This document shows positions 1 to 13,230 of a DNA stretch of 64,000 bases, one piece after another (position 1 is the stretch's first letter; every line of letters begins with the position of its first letter). This DNA comes from Metopolophium dirhodum (taxonomy: Eukaryota; Arthropoda; Insecta; Hemiptera; Aphididae): the NCBI RefSeq assembly GCF_019925205.1, contig NC_083565.1, positions 19,062,241 to 19,126,240 on the forward strand. The letters run 5' to 3'. The notes below the pieces were generated by a model. The model made no database searches. It saw only the letters and a list, made by a program, of their open reading frames with translations, and had not been told where the DNA came from. The position numbers were made by a program, and so were the translations under genes.

Positions 1-360
1 GGTATACTATGGTATACAGACGCGTATTCTTTCGCGCCAGCCACCCCCGTAACCCATCGCGGGCTGGGCAGTAATCTGTGAAAATCGAAATTAACCGTTT
101 CGACGAAGAGCGCGGGTTCGAGGAAATCCTCTCGCCGCCGCTGAGAAAACTTCGACGAGAGACAAGGACGACGCTCGCGAGTTTATATAGTCAGCTGGAG
201 TTTATATAGTCAGCTGACGGGGGCGGCCGTTGCATCACGGAAACGCGACGGGGTGGTGGGGTTTACCGGGCGGCGCGGCGCTAGTGAAAGTTACCAGTGT
301 AGCGACCCAGCGGCGGCCGGCCAACGACCTCTCCTCTCCACGAAATCGACCGTAACGGTT
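1..360. other. CpG-rich patch, no exon recognised
   Basis: GC- and CpG-rich sequence at the window edge, unlike the AT-rich DNA around it. It contains the 19-bp tandem TATA/E-box duplication described separately. No frame combines a good start, coding-like residues and a splice site. It may be a promoter-proximal or enhancer region of a gene lying to the left; this is inference from composition only. Confidence 0.5.
179..216. repeat. 19-bp perfect tandem duplication with TATA and E-box words
   Basis: The unit GAGTTTATATAGTCAGCTG occurs twice, back to back and without mismatch. Each copy holds a TATA-like TTTATATAG and the palindromic E-box CAGCTG. The setting is CpG-rich, so duplicated core-promoter or bHLH-site function is conceivable, but nothing seen shows transcription. 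Confidence 0.85.
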
Positions 361-1360
361 GTATATGTGTGGCAGTGTCCTCCACCTTATTATAATAATG
401 ATATATATATTTTGTATAGTAATTATTGTTAAAATATTATTTTTACGTGCACGCACGCATGTGTGATAATCTACATACATATTATTTTCTTACGTCCGCG
501 GGTTGCGGGGAATTCACTGCATTATAGTATTATTAGTTTTTTTTATCGTCGAGACAGCCGACCCCTCACCGTCTCGGTCTTAAAAATAATGATGAAAAAA
601 CAAATAAAATCGATATGATATTATTATATTACGAAAATAATATATAATAATATTATAACACGCGTGCTGATGAGGCCGTCGACCCCGTGGCGGGACGACG
701 ATAATATAACATAGTTACGTAAATTCGTCGGAGTGACGCCGCCGTCGACTTCGCGGCGCGGTTCACGGGTCGCGCGAAAACGCGTGTATATTATAATTTA
801 TAATATTATTACTATACGAATGCCGATGATGATCGCGCGCGCCGTCTCCGGAACATGCGCGCACTGCAGCAACACCGTTTGATTTATTTTCGCGAGTCCG
901 GGCGGCGGCCGAGTTATGCGCCGGCGAGACGGGGAGCGAAGAAGACGATAAGAAGACGGCGTGGAGAATAAAAATCGGGAGGGAGTGGACGATGTGAGGC
1001 GGCGGAGGTGGAAAAGAGGTGCGTGCCAAAAAAACGCTAGGCTCCGGGTACGTGTAGCGATACGACAAGACATTGTGTTCCGCGGTAATGTGGCACCGGG
1101 CCAGCGCAGCGGATCGCATCGCGCCGCGCGTTGTGCCAGATTCGAACGCGCGCGCGTACGCGTCCTGTTCCTTGCCATTCGAGATTTGTTGTAGTCGTCG
1201 TCGTTTATTATATTTTGTTTTTCTCTCTGTGTAATACATACGTGGTACCTATTATGTTTATAATGCACAGACTGCCGCGGCGCATCTCGTTCGTTGCGAC
1301 GACCAAAATATTATGTTTTTCATTATTATATCATAATATTATATAATGTCATTTACATCA
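361..1360. other. Mixed AT/CpG-rich non-coding stretch
   Basis: The stretch begins AT-rich, then becomes CpG-rich from about 655 to 1300. Two different minus-strand frames and one plus-strand frame stay open over the CpG-rich half. Their products are low-complexity Arg/Ser/Pro/Ala-rich sequences, as expected when GC-rich codons remove stops. No gene is proposed. Confidence 0.5.
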
Positions 1361-1782
1361 TACTAAAATGCAATAAAATATAATATAAGCGCTCGGCTTG
1401 ATTTGGTGGGGGGGGGGAGGATGTGGACGGGTAGACCCAACTCATCGTTTAAGCGTACCCCTCCCACGACACAACACAGTGTTATTTGTTTAAAGTGGTG
1501 CACAACATATTATAATATGTCCTAAATGCCGAAAATTTATAATATTGTAACGACAGTGATTTGCAGTACGTTCCATCGACGAATTACCGATTTGCGTAAA
1601 CAAACACACACTTGTTATAGTAAGTGCTAGTTCATCATAGGTTATAGGCAACTGCAGTCAGCAGCACGTCGTGTAGTGGTTATGGGTGTATAATAATTAT
1701 TATATAATGATGAGATCGGCGTAGCACTATAATTGAGCACTCAAACTTGGCATTGTATAGGGGGAATTAGGGCTCTCGCAGC

Positions 1783-1952
1783 GTGAAGTTAGCGGGAGGT
1801 TTATATAATCGCGGATAATCCACAGGGTAAGATATGGCGGGATATCCGGATATACTAATTTTTATTTTTGTATATTCTGAAAGCACTAATTGAATACTAA
1901 AAATTGGAACTTCAGCGGGAATCAGTGCTTTCCATGCTCCCGCTAACTTCAC
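1783..1952. mobile_element. 170-bp inverted-repeat element (MITE-like)
   Basis: The left end GTGAAGTTAGCGGGAG is matched by a perfect 16-bp reverse complement, CTCCCGCTAACTTCAC, at the right end. A second nested stem (GAAAGCAC / GTGCTTTC) lies inside. No reading frame is present and no clear target duplication is visible. It is probably a non-autonomous DNA transposon of unknown family. Confidence 0.6.
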
Positions 1953-2230
1953 CAACATTGTGAAAACGCATATTATTATATATTGTATAGTTTCTTTTCA
2001 AGCGAAATCGATTTCGCGATAGCCACCACGACTTCCGCCTTTTTCCCGTTTCACACTCACATACCTATATGGGTTTTATTGCTATAAAATCATCATCTAT
2101 CGATTATTCCAAATCGTGTAAATGTTTTACTAATTTGTAATATAATATTCACTCCTAATCCGGGGTTATATATGTGTATAGTATGTGTATACAATCGTTG
2201 TCATCAGCTCAAACCGGGAGGGGTTGGTAC

Positions 2231-2404
2231 CAGTGACACCGAACTAAAATTAAATTGGGGGTGGCAAAAAATTATTCCCATTTCCCACCACATTTTGCCT
2301 ATAGGGGGGTATACCCGCAGTTGGGTACCCACGGACCCCCACCCACCTAAAAAAAAAGGTTATACGTTATAGGCCCCTCTTGGGTTATAGGTTTCGTGCC
2401 ACTA
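2231..2404. mobile_element. Possible hAT-like MITE, degraded
   Basis: The left end begins CAGTGACACCGAA and the right end, reverse-complemented, begins TAGTGGCACGAAA. These are imperfect inverted termini of CAGTG type. The interior is G/C-run rich and has no gene. No 8-bp duplication could be matched, so the family assignment is tentative. Confidence 0.33.
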
Positions 2405-3240
2405 TACATACTTCATATTACAGGTAGGCTGGCTTGAAGTAAAATATTTAGGATTTTTAAAAAATGTACAAATCACGTTTCAAAAATACGTTGGCGCGGC
2501 ATAGGTATAGATTCAAGTATTATTCAATAATAAACCAAAACGCTAATCTAAATGTATTTTCCTAATTTACATGTCATATTAATATATTATAACGCAATAA
2601 TTACCGAAAAACAGATGAAAGTTTAACTTTATATCCAGTCTTTGGTCTTTTCATGATCTCATTGTGGTCATGCACACAATTTTATAACGTGGTACCTATA
2701 TCGCGGTATTATCAGTGTCATACTTTTCGGAATGTTTGAAAATGTGAAAATTAAAAAGATAACATTGGATCCATACTTACCTATGTTTTATGTAAGCGCG
2801 CGCAAAGTCATAAAACGACTCAGGCCGCACACTATAGGTACTACGCCACTGATAATAATTACAGCCACCCTTTATACGAGCCCCATGAATTATGTATGAG
2901 CTGCGTAGGTATACAATTTGTTTTCAAAATGTTGTAAATCCAATGATAGTGTTGTAGGTATATGTACCTATATATTATTATGTATTTATGTACATCAATG
3001 CCACAGTGGCCAATATTATTGTTGTCGCACACTGCTGCACTCGCACATATACGTACTATATATTAATATATTATACAGAATATAAATGAAAGTTGAAAAT
3101 AATAAAATCGCGTTTTTCCTCAGGAATTTTTAGTTTCTTTCGTATAATATATATTTTATATCAATATATATATATATAAATCGATGTTGCAATGTTGCCG
3201 CGTGTTATATTATTATTATACGCGCGGCAGAGGTCGCTGG

Positions 3241-3660
3241 CCCGACTGCATTTTTCACATATTATTATTATAACGCATTATATTCGACGCGCGATTCGTG
3301 TCGTAGATAATAATATTATAATAATATCGTAATTATTATTTAAGTTTTTATAATCTACATTTGTGGCCCATACGAACGTTTTCGGTGCACAGTGTGCAGG
3401 ATTAAACAATAAATAGAGCGTCGCTGTCGTCGCCGTCGTTGTCGCCGGAATAATAATTATTACCGAGCAGCCGGTACATAAATAAACTTTTACTAATTGA
3501 CCTCGCGCATGGCACAGTTCATTATTTAATAGTTTCAAAACAAAACTCCATATTATTATTGTGTTCAAATCGCGACCGCCGAGCAGCGCGCGGTTATAGA
3601 CAGGTGCCCGCGTATTACAACCTGAGAAATTGTACACTCGAATTTTTAAATTTTAAACAA
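3241..3660. other. Weak CpG-containing patch
   Basis: The patch contains a GTCGTCGCCGTCGTT-type run and scattered CpG. A minus-strand frame of 119 residues is open here, but its residue content is low complexity and Ile/Asn/Thr-rich, with no domain. It is treated as non-coding. Confidence 0.4.
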
Positions 3661-6600
3661 AACATTTAATGAACAATTGGCTGTTTATCGAATTCGACGC
3701 GTGTACGAAGGACAATAAATTTTTTTTCAACTCGCACGTACTTGCTTATATTTTTTATTCAAATAAAAAGCACTACGCACCGCTGCGGTTTATCTAACTC
3801 ACGTATATAATAGTATGACCTATCTTTATGATTCTACTGCAAACGTAGGATATTACTCATTTACGCACACGCAGTATAGATTTTTACGTATTTAAATGCA
3901 ATCATCGTCAGTTGACCATATTATTATGGTTATAAAAATAATATAACTTTATGTAATCCGATAATTTGACGATTTCGTAATATTTTTCATAAATATAATA
4001 AAATATATTCGTACCTATATCCATAGAATATTTAATATAATGTGTATTTAAATACCTGTACCTATAGTAAATTAAGTTATATTTGTAACTTTGAAATATA
4101 TCTCTGTATTCCAAAACCAAGTATATTTTATAATAAAATTTTAGTTTAGTAGGTTTAATATGATTTGTCAATTTAATTTTTGAATTATTGACCACTTTTT
4201 AAAACTTGTTAATGTGTGATATTTATACAACAAGCCCATAACATTTTTAACATCATAGTTTTTAAGTGTTTAATTTCTTCGAAATAACGTCATAACGATG
4301 CAATTCAGACTTTGAAAACAAAAACTTTGTATTCTTATATAATTTTTTGTACTACTTTTATTTTTATGTTTCGAAGAAAATTTTACTCCTGAAAATGTTG
4401 ATAGGTATATATAAATATCAAACGTTATACTTACTTTTTATTAATTAAAACTTAATATCAAGTATCATTTAAAATGTAAGCGGAGAACTAAAGCAAGCAT
4501 TTTGCAAAGTTCCGCCATACGCACTACTTTTTTTCATAAATTCTTTAAATATGCTTATAAATAATAGTCCGTTGGTTCAGTGTGAATTATATAAACTATG
4601 GATATAAAATATAAAAAATTCAAACAAACGTCAAAGTTAAAAAGAAGTTAAGGAACTAATAAAAGTCACTATGATAAAAATATGGACAGAAAATGATTGT
4701 GTCATGCGCGTAAACTAACAATAACACTCTTCAGAGTGTGTTGTATTAGATATAATAAATTCTATAGGTACAGTAATCATTCATTTTTACATAATACCAT
4801 TTTTCAGTTCATGTAGAACTGGTAAACTTCGATATAATAAGATAAGAGGTATATAAGGTACTATTTATATTTGGGATTTTTATTGCTACAATTTTCATAT
4901 ACTTATAAAATTAATAGACTATAGGTAGGTAGCGTAAATAAGTTATATTATTTATGAGTACGTAAAATAAACATTTTACATCGACCAATAAAACGTTGAA
5001 ACTTTACCACTTTATATTATGTATTTATTTATGTATACAGCCAAAAGTTTTCATTAATTAATTTATGAAAAGTTTTTGGAAGTATTTTTCAATACTTTTA
5101 CAGCTTTTTATTTTTACTGCTGAACTCGAATACCGAAATAAAAGCTATAATTTTATTTACATTATCGTATAAAATCATAAATGAAAAATGTATATTGCTC
5201 TATTTCACGCCATTTGACTTTTTGATTAGTTAAAAAGAAATCGGAAACATTTATATCTGTATAGTAAAGCAGAAAAATTATGGTTTCCAAGAATTCAGAG
5301 ATAATTTTAAAGTCTTCTTGAAAGGTTTTTAAATAAAGTTAATATTCGAGTCTTATAATAAGTCTTAGCCTAACATTAAGATATTATAAATTTATAAGGT
5401 TTCAATAACTTCGAGATTTCGTGTTATGAAATCACATTCAATTATTATTCGTCGTCTTCCATAAGTTTACAGACGAATCACAAATGATTGACTAGATACA
5501 TTTTGAATAAATTAGCATATTTATTTGAAATGCAGTAGCTTGGTAAATACATTAAATTTCTGCTTCTGAAACTTTGAAGCTAATCGCACTTGAATTTAGA
5601 GCTTCCGTGTATCAGAATTCCGTTTTATACACAGGTATAATAAGTATTTAATGTTGTCGAAGTTTTTAATGTCAATTAATATGACTATATGAAAAATCTA
5701 TTGAATACGCATATAATATAATATAATATAATATAATATAATATAATATAATATAATGTAATATAATATAATAGCAAATTATAAAATTGTGTTCATATTT
5801 AAATAATGTATTAGATAAATCGATCAATATACTGTGTAAGTGCTTTTATTACAGTATAATATATTAATATTAAAATTAAGAAATGTTTAATGAATCTATA
5901 TAGTATATAGTGTTCCTATAGGTCACATTATGCATTGTAATGCGCATATACCTCTTAAAATATATATAATAGTTATATAAACATTTCAAGCGTATAAGAA
6001 TTAATATTATAATTATGTCTGTGAAATTATAGTAATTAAACTAAGTGACACAAGCTCACGCATCGTTTTAATTTTTAATACTCCATTTTTTTATAATTAG
6101 TGCGTAATTAATAATTACGAGAAACTATGTACTACATAATATTCTATATGCTATACCTACTTAATTGCAGACAATAAATATTCAGTGCCTATCTAGGTAC
6201 CTAATGCGTACAAATAATACACGTTTCCCCTGGTGAGACACAATATATGAAAAACGAAAATATATAGAGATGATATACTAGAGAATTTTCTACGGAAAAA
6301 AACGGTCAGTAACGTCCTTTTTACTGTATTCGCAGTACCTATAACTATCTCATACTAATATACAATTACTACAACGAAACTTATTAAATATGTGGTGTAG
6401 TAGTGTTCGAGTCGAGCTGTCCCTTAATATAATATAACGATCGGTATATACGAAGAAAACGAATAAAGTATACCATTATATACGCCATTATGCGAATATA
6501 AACCGTGAGTGATATTCGCGCTTTAATAAATTTCCTATATAAGTATATAGGATTTAATACTATATAATAATATAGTGCATATATTATTATATTATCGTCT

Positions 6601-7640
6601 ATGAAGGTTGTAGCATAATAATTTTATATTTCTCCAGCGAAACCTACATGTTCCGATGTTCGTAATATATTGCGCATGATATTGTATATACTTAACGTCG
6701 CGTTAATATTACCCAAGGGATGACAGTGGGTGAATGACGCACAATACAGCGCTGATATTAATGTAATGATAACGTTAACGATAATATATTATTATTATTA
6801 TTATGAACATTTTTCGACGAGAGAGCGAAATCACACGTTGACATATTATTATCTCTACTGAGGTGCAGTTTATAACGCGCACGTCTCGTACACACGTAAT
6901 AAGTATTGTACATATTATAGGTGCTAAACTGCAGTAAATAGACATTTCTAAAATCAAAATAATCGTACGGAGATTACACGAAACTATAATACAAAACATA
7001 TCGTATAACCTACGTATATATTTGTATAATATTGTCATTGTATACGCGTAATTATATATGAAACAATATTTGTTATGTTATATTATGGTATATATAGGTA
7101 AAAATTATATCATAATTTATATTTTATAGAGTTATAAGTGTTATAACATTCACAAACGTAGTATACCTGCGGATGCTATTACTATCGAGTTTTGCAAATA
7201 ATATAGGTAATTATGTATACCTACGAAAGATATTCAATAATTCCTTATAAACTTAAGTACATATATTATTTTAAATATTTAGGTTACCGATAGTCAGGTA
7301 GGTACCAATACGCATAATTCAGGCTCCATACAGGAAGAGAAACTAATAAATTATAATGTATATATTATTATAATAGTATATGTACAGCTTGAGTGAGTCT
7401 CAGTGCACCGTCTCTAAACTAACGACATAGTGATAAATGATAATCATATTTTCATAACATCACGTCTAAATACAATTAATGCATTCGGTCGTGTATAATA
7501 TTAAAGTATAATATATTATATTCTGGGCGATAGGGTTAAAATACAATTTTGTTTTAGGTCATAACCGTAAAAAAAAGACGAGTATGATCGAAGCGTATTT
7601 AGAATTTTTCTTTTGGTCAAAGTGCGGCCTCGTTTTACCA
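3661..7640. other. AT-rich stretch, no gene seen
   Basis: About 4 kb of AT-rich sequence with scattered TAGGTA/TACCTA words and one pentanucleotide microsatellite. The short open frames are Ile/Tyr/Asn-rich composition artefacts. I see no RNA gene or transposon ends here. Confidence 0.5.
5711..5773. repeat. (ATAAT)n microsatellite
   Basis: About twelve near-perfect copies of a five-base unit, interrupted once by ATAATGTAAT. Confidence 0.9.
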
Positions 7641-8110
7641 TTTCGCATGGGCAAAAATATATAATATGTCATTAAGTACGAAAAGGACTTGCAGCGAAAT
7701 AAATGATGCGCGCGCATTGGACGGCGGTATAATAAAGCAGCTGAATGTACGTATACAATACATATATATATATAAATACGCGCTTGAGTGGGTGGACCGG
7801 GCGGATTGATGTTGTCAGCAGCGGTTGTCGGTCGTTCGGTGGGTTGATGGGAGGGAAGGAGGGAACACCCGGCGGCGGCCAGTCCCGCGCCACTCTGCGA
7901 GCGGTGAGAAGGCGGAGCGCGAAAGCGATACGGTGACCTTGACCCACATCGCCGACGGGCCCTTCGTGTGCCGGTGCCGCCGCCGCCACTGCATCACCGG
8001 GCGTTAGGTGGCGGCGGCGGACGTTCAACTCGACCGGCACTCGGTGATGTGCGGCGCGCACGCGTGTCATCGGTTTTCACACGCCGTCCGCGTCCGTCTT
8101 TTCTAAAATT
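7641..8110. other. CpG-rich patch
   Basis: This is a strongly CpG-rich island with GCC/GGC runs. Open frames appear on both strands at the same place, which argues for composition rather than coding. It contains one nuclear-receptor-type site (7934-7942). It is a plausible promoter-like or enhancer region. Confidence 0.5.
7934..7942 (-). promoter_or_regulatory. Extended nuclear-receptor half-site TCAAGGTCA
   Basis: The minus strand reads TCAAGGTCA, the extended half-site bound by monomeric FTZ-F1/SF-1 and ERR-type receptors. It lies in a CpG-rich patch. A nine-base word alone cannot prove binding. Confidence 0.3.
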
Positions 8111-8515
8111 TTTTATTATAATAATATGTCGAGTGTATAGATACGTCATGTTATTAAATTCTTTTACCCGCACGTCCCCAGGTCTACGTCATATACAGAT
8201 CTACACGGTATACATTAAGTATTACCTATTTAAATCGTCCTAAATCATCCAAATCTACTTCCGCATTGAATGCGTCGGTGTAAAATTTAAGATTTTAATT
8301 TTAATTTGCACTACTTGTGTCGTTAGTAATATACTAACATCTCATCAAATTACTAATAACATATTAACATTAGATTACCGATACACGTCTTGTTCTAGAT
8401 GACAAGAGAAAAAATATAAGCTTCACGTTATACAATAATTTACTCCATTTGCGGGGTAGTTGCAGTAGTTTGCGAATCCTCTATAAAACTCATATTGTAC
8501 TAAAATATTATATTA
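8111..8515. other. AT-rich spacer, nothing recognised
   Basis: Ordinary AT-rich DNA between a CpG patch and the pogo-like element. Confidence 0.5.
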
Positions 8516-8675
8516 CAGTAGAACTTCCATATAACGGTCACCGAAGGGACTGTAAATAATGACCGCTATTTAGAGGTAGGATAACACTAGGATAATACTC
8601 GACGGGACCAAAAAAATTGACCGTTACATAGAGGTGGCCGTCTTATAGAGGTGACCGTTAACGGAAGTTTTACTG
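8516..8675. mobile_element. 160-bp pogo-like MITE with TA target duplication
   Basis: The left terminus CAGTAGAACTTCC is mirrored by the right terminus, whose reverse complement is CAGTAAAACTTCC. Both ends are followed inwards by an ACGGTCACC block, and TA flanks each side. Repeated GACCGTTA and AGAGGT words fill the interior. CAGTA-type ends with TA duplication are characteristic of pogo/Tigger elements in the Tc1/mariner superfamily. It has no transposase, so it is non-autonomous. Confidence 0.8.
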
Positions 8676-8990
8676 TATGTGACGTGGAGACATTTGGTCA
8701 TATCGTAAGCCTCAGCCCTCAATATTGTTCTCGCTCTTCGGGCATGTTGGTCAAAATCGTGGGCGAGGACTGAGTGGTCGAGGGCGTGAATTCGTGGACA
8801 AGATTGTTTTCTTCAAATTCGTTCTACACGCTAAAAGTAGGAGCTGAAAGGTGATCCAATACTATAATCATGAGATCCGCCGCAAAAGCGTCGAAACTAA
8901 TGATACTGCAATATTATGCTACATATTATATCGATTTCAGGAGAGAGTAGTGAACGTGCGAGCGTGTTTAATATACTCGGAATCACTCGC
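8676..8990. other. Spacer, nothing recognised
   Basis: Moderately mixed composition. No open frame or repeat stands out. Confidence 0.4.
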
Positions 8991-9310
8991 GGATTAATGC
9001 TGCGGTCCGTCTCCATAATCGGTTTGCATCGAATTAATATTATAACATCGAACGATAGATACGGCGCTGGCGATTAGCGCTGCGGTGGACCGGCGACGGA
9101 TCAGCTGCAACCGTCGTCCGTCGGGTGGGTCGGTGGGTCGTCGGTACCGCGCGAGTGTGGCGAGTTGGTGTACGCATATTATAGTGGGTTACGACGACAA
9201 AAGTTTTTCGGACGTATCCAAGGCGACGTCGGGTGGGCGTCGACTACCACGGCGGCGGCGCAACAGCGGACGAGCGGGAAGGGGGACGCCGCCGCGTGCA
9301 TTGTACGCGC

Positions 9311-9339
9311 ATTATATTATTATTATTATTATTATTATT
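9311..9339. repeat. (ATT)n microsatellite
   Basis: Uninterrupted ATT repeat close to the TGC array. Confidence 0.85.
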
Positions 9340-9373
9340 GTATACAAGGCGCATATATAATATACCGGCGCGG

Positions 9374-9406
<33 letters not shown>
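9374..9406. repeat. (TGC)11 / (GCA)11 trinucleotide array
   Basis: Eleven perfect TGC copies. On the minus strand the array would read poly-Gln in one frame, with a short Met-Leu-Gly-Gln lead and a stop-limited tail. No acceptor or donor supports an exon. Confidence 0.9.
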
Positions 9407-9479
9407 AGAGTCATACCCTGCCCCAACATTAGTCGCGTTGTCTAGTCCCGACCTTGACGATTCATCAAAACACATCCTG

Positions 9480-9502
9480 CCCCCCCTCCCCCCCCCCCCC
9501 CC
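9480..9502. repeat. Poly-C run
   Basis: C-homopolymer with a single T interruption, 23 bases long. Confidence 0.9.
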
Positions 9503-9510
9503 TATTACTC

Positions 9511-10590
9511 CATCGTGTCAGCACACAATATAATAATAATAACATGCAATTTATACATATATATATATATATATATATTATAATGTACCTACGTACACAC
9601 TTTGGCAGTTTGCTGTTATTATTGTCCCTATATATATATATATATATAATAGGTATATAATATTTATATTATATGCATACATACATTATAATATGTTTGT
9701 ATCGGGACAAGGTGTTTTCATTTTAATTTCGTTTTCAAAAGGTTCGTATCCCCCTACATAATATATTATAGTATAGTGACGATAATAATAATCGTTTTTA
9801 TTTAGGTGTGCGGTTATTTTATTGTTGCGTGTACTTTTGTGCATATTATAAGATACATTGCGAATTCAACGAGCACATATAGGTTATAATTTATAATAAT
9901 ATTACTATTGAGCATACGAGTGGCTGTCGACGAAGTAAAACGTATAAAAAGATGGCAATGACATGCTACTTTCCAACGTTTTTGTAGTGATTCTAATTTT
10001 ATTTGGTTCTCAAAAATATTTCGATAAAAGGAAAATTTTGTTTAACGGAGATTCGTTACATGGAAATTTGACAGTATATAATTTTCATTCGAATTGATTA
10101 TGGTATACCTATCAGTGCCTAGAGCATATTTTAGGCGAGGGGAGGGGTGAACGATAGAGGCGGTTTTTCCAATGAATTACTCGTTATTATAAAATGACTA
10201 ATCCGGAAATGCCATCATATCCTGAAAATGCATAATAATTGTGTGTGAGTTGTGCGCTCGTTACTTGATCACCTCCCAGTTCCCACCCACTACCCATAAT
10301 GATAACCTATACAACACGCTACTGATATTTCCATACTAATGTAAGTATAATATGTATTGTAAACTATAATACACAATGTCGTAGGTGTTTGCTTTCGGCG
10401 AACTACACTCTGCTGATTATAGAATATATTACTAAAGGTACCAGGCTCAAGCAGTCAATATAGCGAATACATAATATTATACACATCCTAACTCTGATAC
10501 TTAATTATAATGGTATATAATGATATTAAATTTAAATATTTTTAATTGCAATTTATGATTATGTTCGTGTAATCTATACGCATTACGCAA
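9511..10590. other. AT-rich stretch with dinucleotide arrays
   Basis: Contains two TA arrays (about 9557-9578 and 9629-9649). A segment near 10031-10076 has TTAACGGA, TCGTTACATGGAAATT and a terminal GACAGTA that resemble the interior and end of pogo-like elements. No gene was seen. Confidence 0.45.
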
Positions 10591-11300
10591 GTGGCCACGG
10601 CGTGCAGTGGACACGAGCATTATCGTCGGAGGTTATCGTTTACACAGTTCGCGAGTTCGTTAAACCATGGCGGAGTGTTATCATCTGCCGCTGCATCGAT
10701 GATAAATTGATACACATAAATATATAAATTTATATTTATGTATATACAACGAACGTCTTGCCAGTGACGCAGCCTACTGTGTGTGTGTGTGGGTCGCGGG
10801 GTCGTCGAAATTTCGCATCTCAAAGGTTACGGAGATCGCATCATCGATCGTATCAGTGTATGATAATTCTTGTGCAGAAATCTTCAACGAATCTGGACCG
10901 TACAATTTTGACAAATCCGTATGTTATAATATACAAGGTACTTCTCATATAATATCATACATGGCGGAATATTATATAATATATTGTATCCCTGTTCCGC
11001 GCGCGGCTATGATATAACATAAATATATTATACGCGCTGTATATAAATGTATAAACGATCTTCGGATGTTATTCGTTTTTATAATATTCCGCAATAGAGA
11101 CTGCAGTATTTGAACAGATTTATTGCAATTTTGTGTCGTCGGTCGTTCAACCGATCGCATTAAATTTAAACGATTTTCGGCAGCCAGTTGACCCCCACGC
11201 TCGCCGCGGCATCAAATTGATGGCTGCTAATAAAATTTCGGCGTCGTGTCACTAATTTAAAAAAGATACCACGCGGGAACGATGGCCATAGTGCCAAGGG
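10591..11300. other. Moderately CpG-rich patch
   Basis: Mixed sequence with a short (TG)n run near 10780-10790 and several CGATCG/GATCGCATC words. Open frames on both strands are short and carry no motif. Confidence 0.4.
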
Positions 11301-13230
11301 GGAATATTGGGTAATTAAAAAAAAAAAATTGTAGGAGAAGAATGAAAATAAAAATCATAATGAAAGAAGAAAAAAAAGAAATAAAAATGGCGGAAAGACC
11401 TTGAACCGGACATCGTCAAGGGCGCTGAATACATATACGATTTGCAAATGACGCTGTTTAAATACTATAGCGCGTTTCCCGAATGCCAAGTATATGCACA
11501 TATATATACATATGTATTATAATATATATTTGAACGTATACGACTCTCGAGCGCGGCAAACGTCGAAAAAATCGAGATGTTAGTCAGTATAATAATATAA
11601 CGCAATGTGTTATATATTATAAATAATATTTAAGCTCGTGTCGTACTGTCTTAGCGTGGGCAAAACGCGGACGCATTATATATTTATATGTATTTTAATA
11701 ATTTATTGTTACCTATGTTTTTAGCTTCGTCAGGATTTTCAGCTGAACACGACAATCATATTATCGTGAAATAGCTAGGTGGCATTGCAAGTGACGTGCG
11801 ACGTATATTTAAGTCAAACACCGAAATTACGTTTTTTCATCATACATTAATACCTAAGTGCAACCGTATAATATGTTCGTATGTATTTATGCAGGCTACA
11901 ATATTCTGTTTTTTCTTTCGAATGAAAAATAGTTGTATATGTAATAGAAAGATAATTACAAGCGGTTAAAAAAATCTCGTCATCTGAAAATAGCACTATT
12001 AGTCATATTAATTAATAATAATATACTTCTATGTATATATATTATATTTATATATTACTTTTATAATACAGGTATATACCAGCCACCAGATATCATCAGA
12101 CAGGTATGTACCAGCTGGTAGCCAACGGTGGTGGATTTGGGAGGGGGGGATGGCCCGCAGGTATTTTATCCCCTCCACCATCATATCACATGACAAATGT
12201 TTAAAATCTAGGTTTGAGTTACTCACTAATACGATGTATTATATTATATCGATGACTATTATATTATACTTGAGTGTTGTTGAATAATATTATTTCTTAT
12301 AATTATTATGGTGTGGAACTCAATTTGTTTTTTCACACCGATTATTTTTAGTACGCAATTATCGTACTAAAAATGAGTATCTTACGTATCTTAGGTAGGT
12401 ATCTACTAATTTAGCTTAGAACAGCGTTTTGTTTATTTTGTCGTATACGCCATTAAAGCGCGTATATTCACAATAGTGTGTACAATATAATATACCAGCT
12501 ATATATTATCTTGTGTGTAAAAAATAATTATCCAGTAAAATATCTAAGAAACCTTGGAAAACATATTCGTACCTATTTATAACAGATTATAACTCGCAAC
12601 TAAATATAAAATATAAAAATAACTTATGTTTAAAAATCCATGAGATAACAGGAGGAGGGTTTGGCATTTTTTTTTTTATTGAAAATCCAGATATTATGAT
12701 TAAAATTAAAATCCTAAAGTATTCTTCTTTTGACTGAATATATTATAAAATTTAAAATAAAAATACTCAATCGATACTTTTATACGTGATATATAATATG
12801 TACCTACCTATATTGTTAGATATTCTCGAGATGGATTAATAATTTATGGTAAGAGCAGATGGAGGGGTTAAAGTTTCGATTAATTTTTCACCCGCTGAAC
12901 TGAATTTTTATGGACATCCCTTATATAAAACAACTGTACGTGTGCGATAAGAAACTTATATAATTTAACGACGAGGGGCGATCGACGATCAGTCAAACCT
13001 CTCTTGCCTTAGTTTTTTTTTATCGATAGGTGAATACGTGTTTTATTATTACATTGTACATATTATACTATATATGTCATTGTATGTATAATGCATATGA
13101 TTACCTCTAGCCCAAGTATAGACATACACCATAATATCAACAATATTATAATCATTGTTTTATTATCGAAATAATATATAATTATTATTATAAGTGTACG
13201 CATATTATACAGCATTGCATCTCATATTAT
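11301..13230. other. AT-rich stretch, no gene seen
   Basis: AT-rich DNA with homopolymer A runs. A small G-rich segment near 12100-12180 repeats TACCAGC/GGTGG words but shows no transposon ends. Confidence 0.45.

Larger units (their letters stand above)
1361..3240. other. AT-rich intergenic or intronic DNA with decayed transposons
   Basis: Apart from the two inverted-repeat elements listed below (1783-1952 and 2231-2404), this stretch is AT-rich without credible reading frames. The sequence CGCCACTG near 2845-2852 is the reverse complement of CAGTGGCG, a common hAT-type terminus, and may be another remnant. Confidence 0.5.
8991..9510. other. CpG-rich patch with trinucleotide and homopolymer runs
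   Basis: CpG-rich sequence in which all three plus-strand frames and one minus-strand frame are open. They would encode poly-Ala, poly-Cys, poly-Leu, poly-Tyr or poly-Gln, depending on frame. The openness is produced by the repeats themselves. No start or splice context favours any frame. Confidence 0.5.

Noticed and set aside
763..1268. Two overlapping minus-strand frames of 158 and 156 codons
   Set aside because: Both lie in the same CpG-rich block in different frames, are low complexity and have no domain. The openness is explained by lack of AT-rich stops.
9244..9429. Minus-strand poly-Gln frame that could suggest a transcription-factor exon
   Set aside because: The CAG array alone produces it. 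There is no acceptor, no flanking conserved residues, and it is followed by poly-Asn from the ATT array.
9165..9533. 122-codon plus-strand frame with poly-Tyr and poly-Ala
   Set aside because: It is produced by ATT and TGC microsatellites, and the other frames are equally open.
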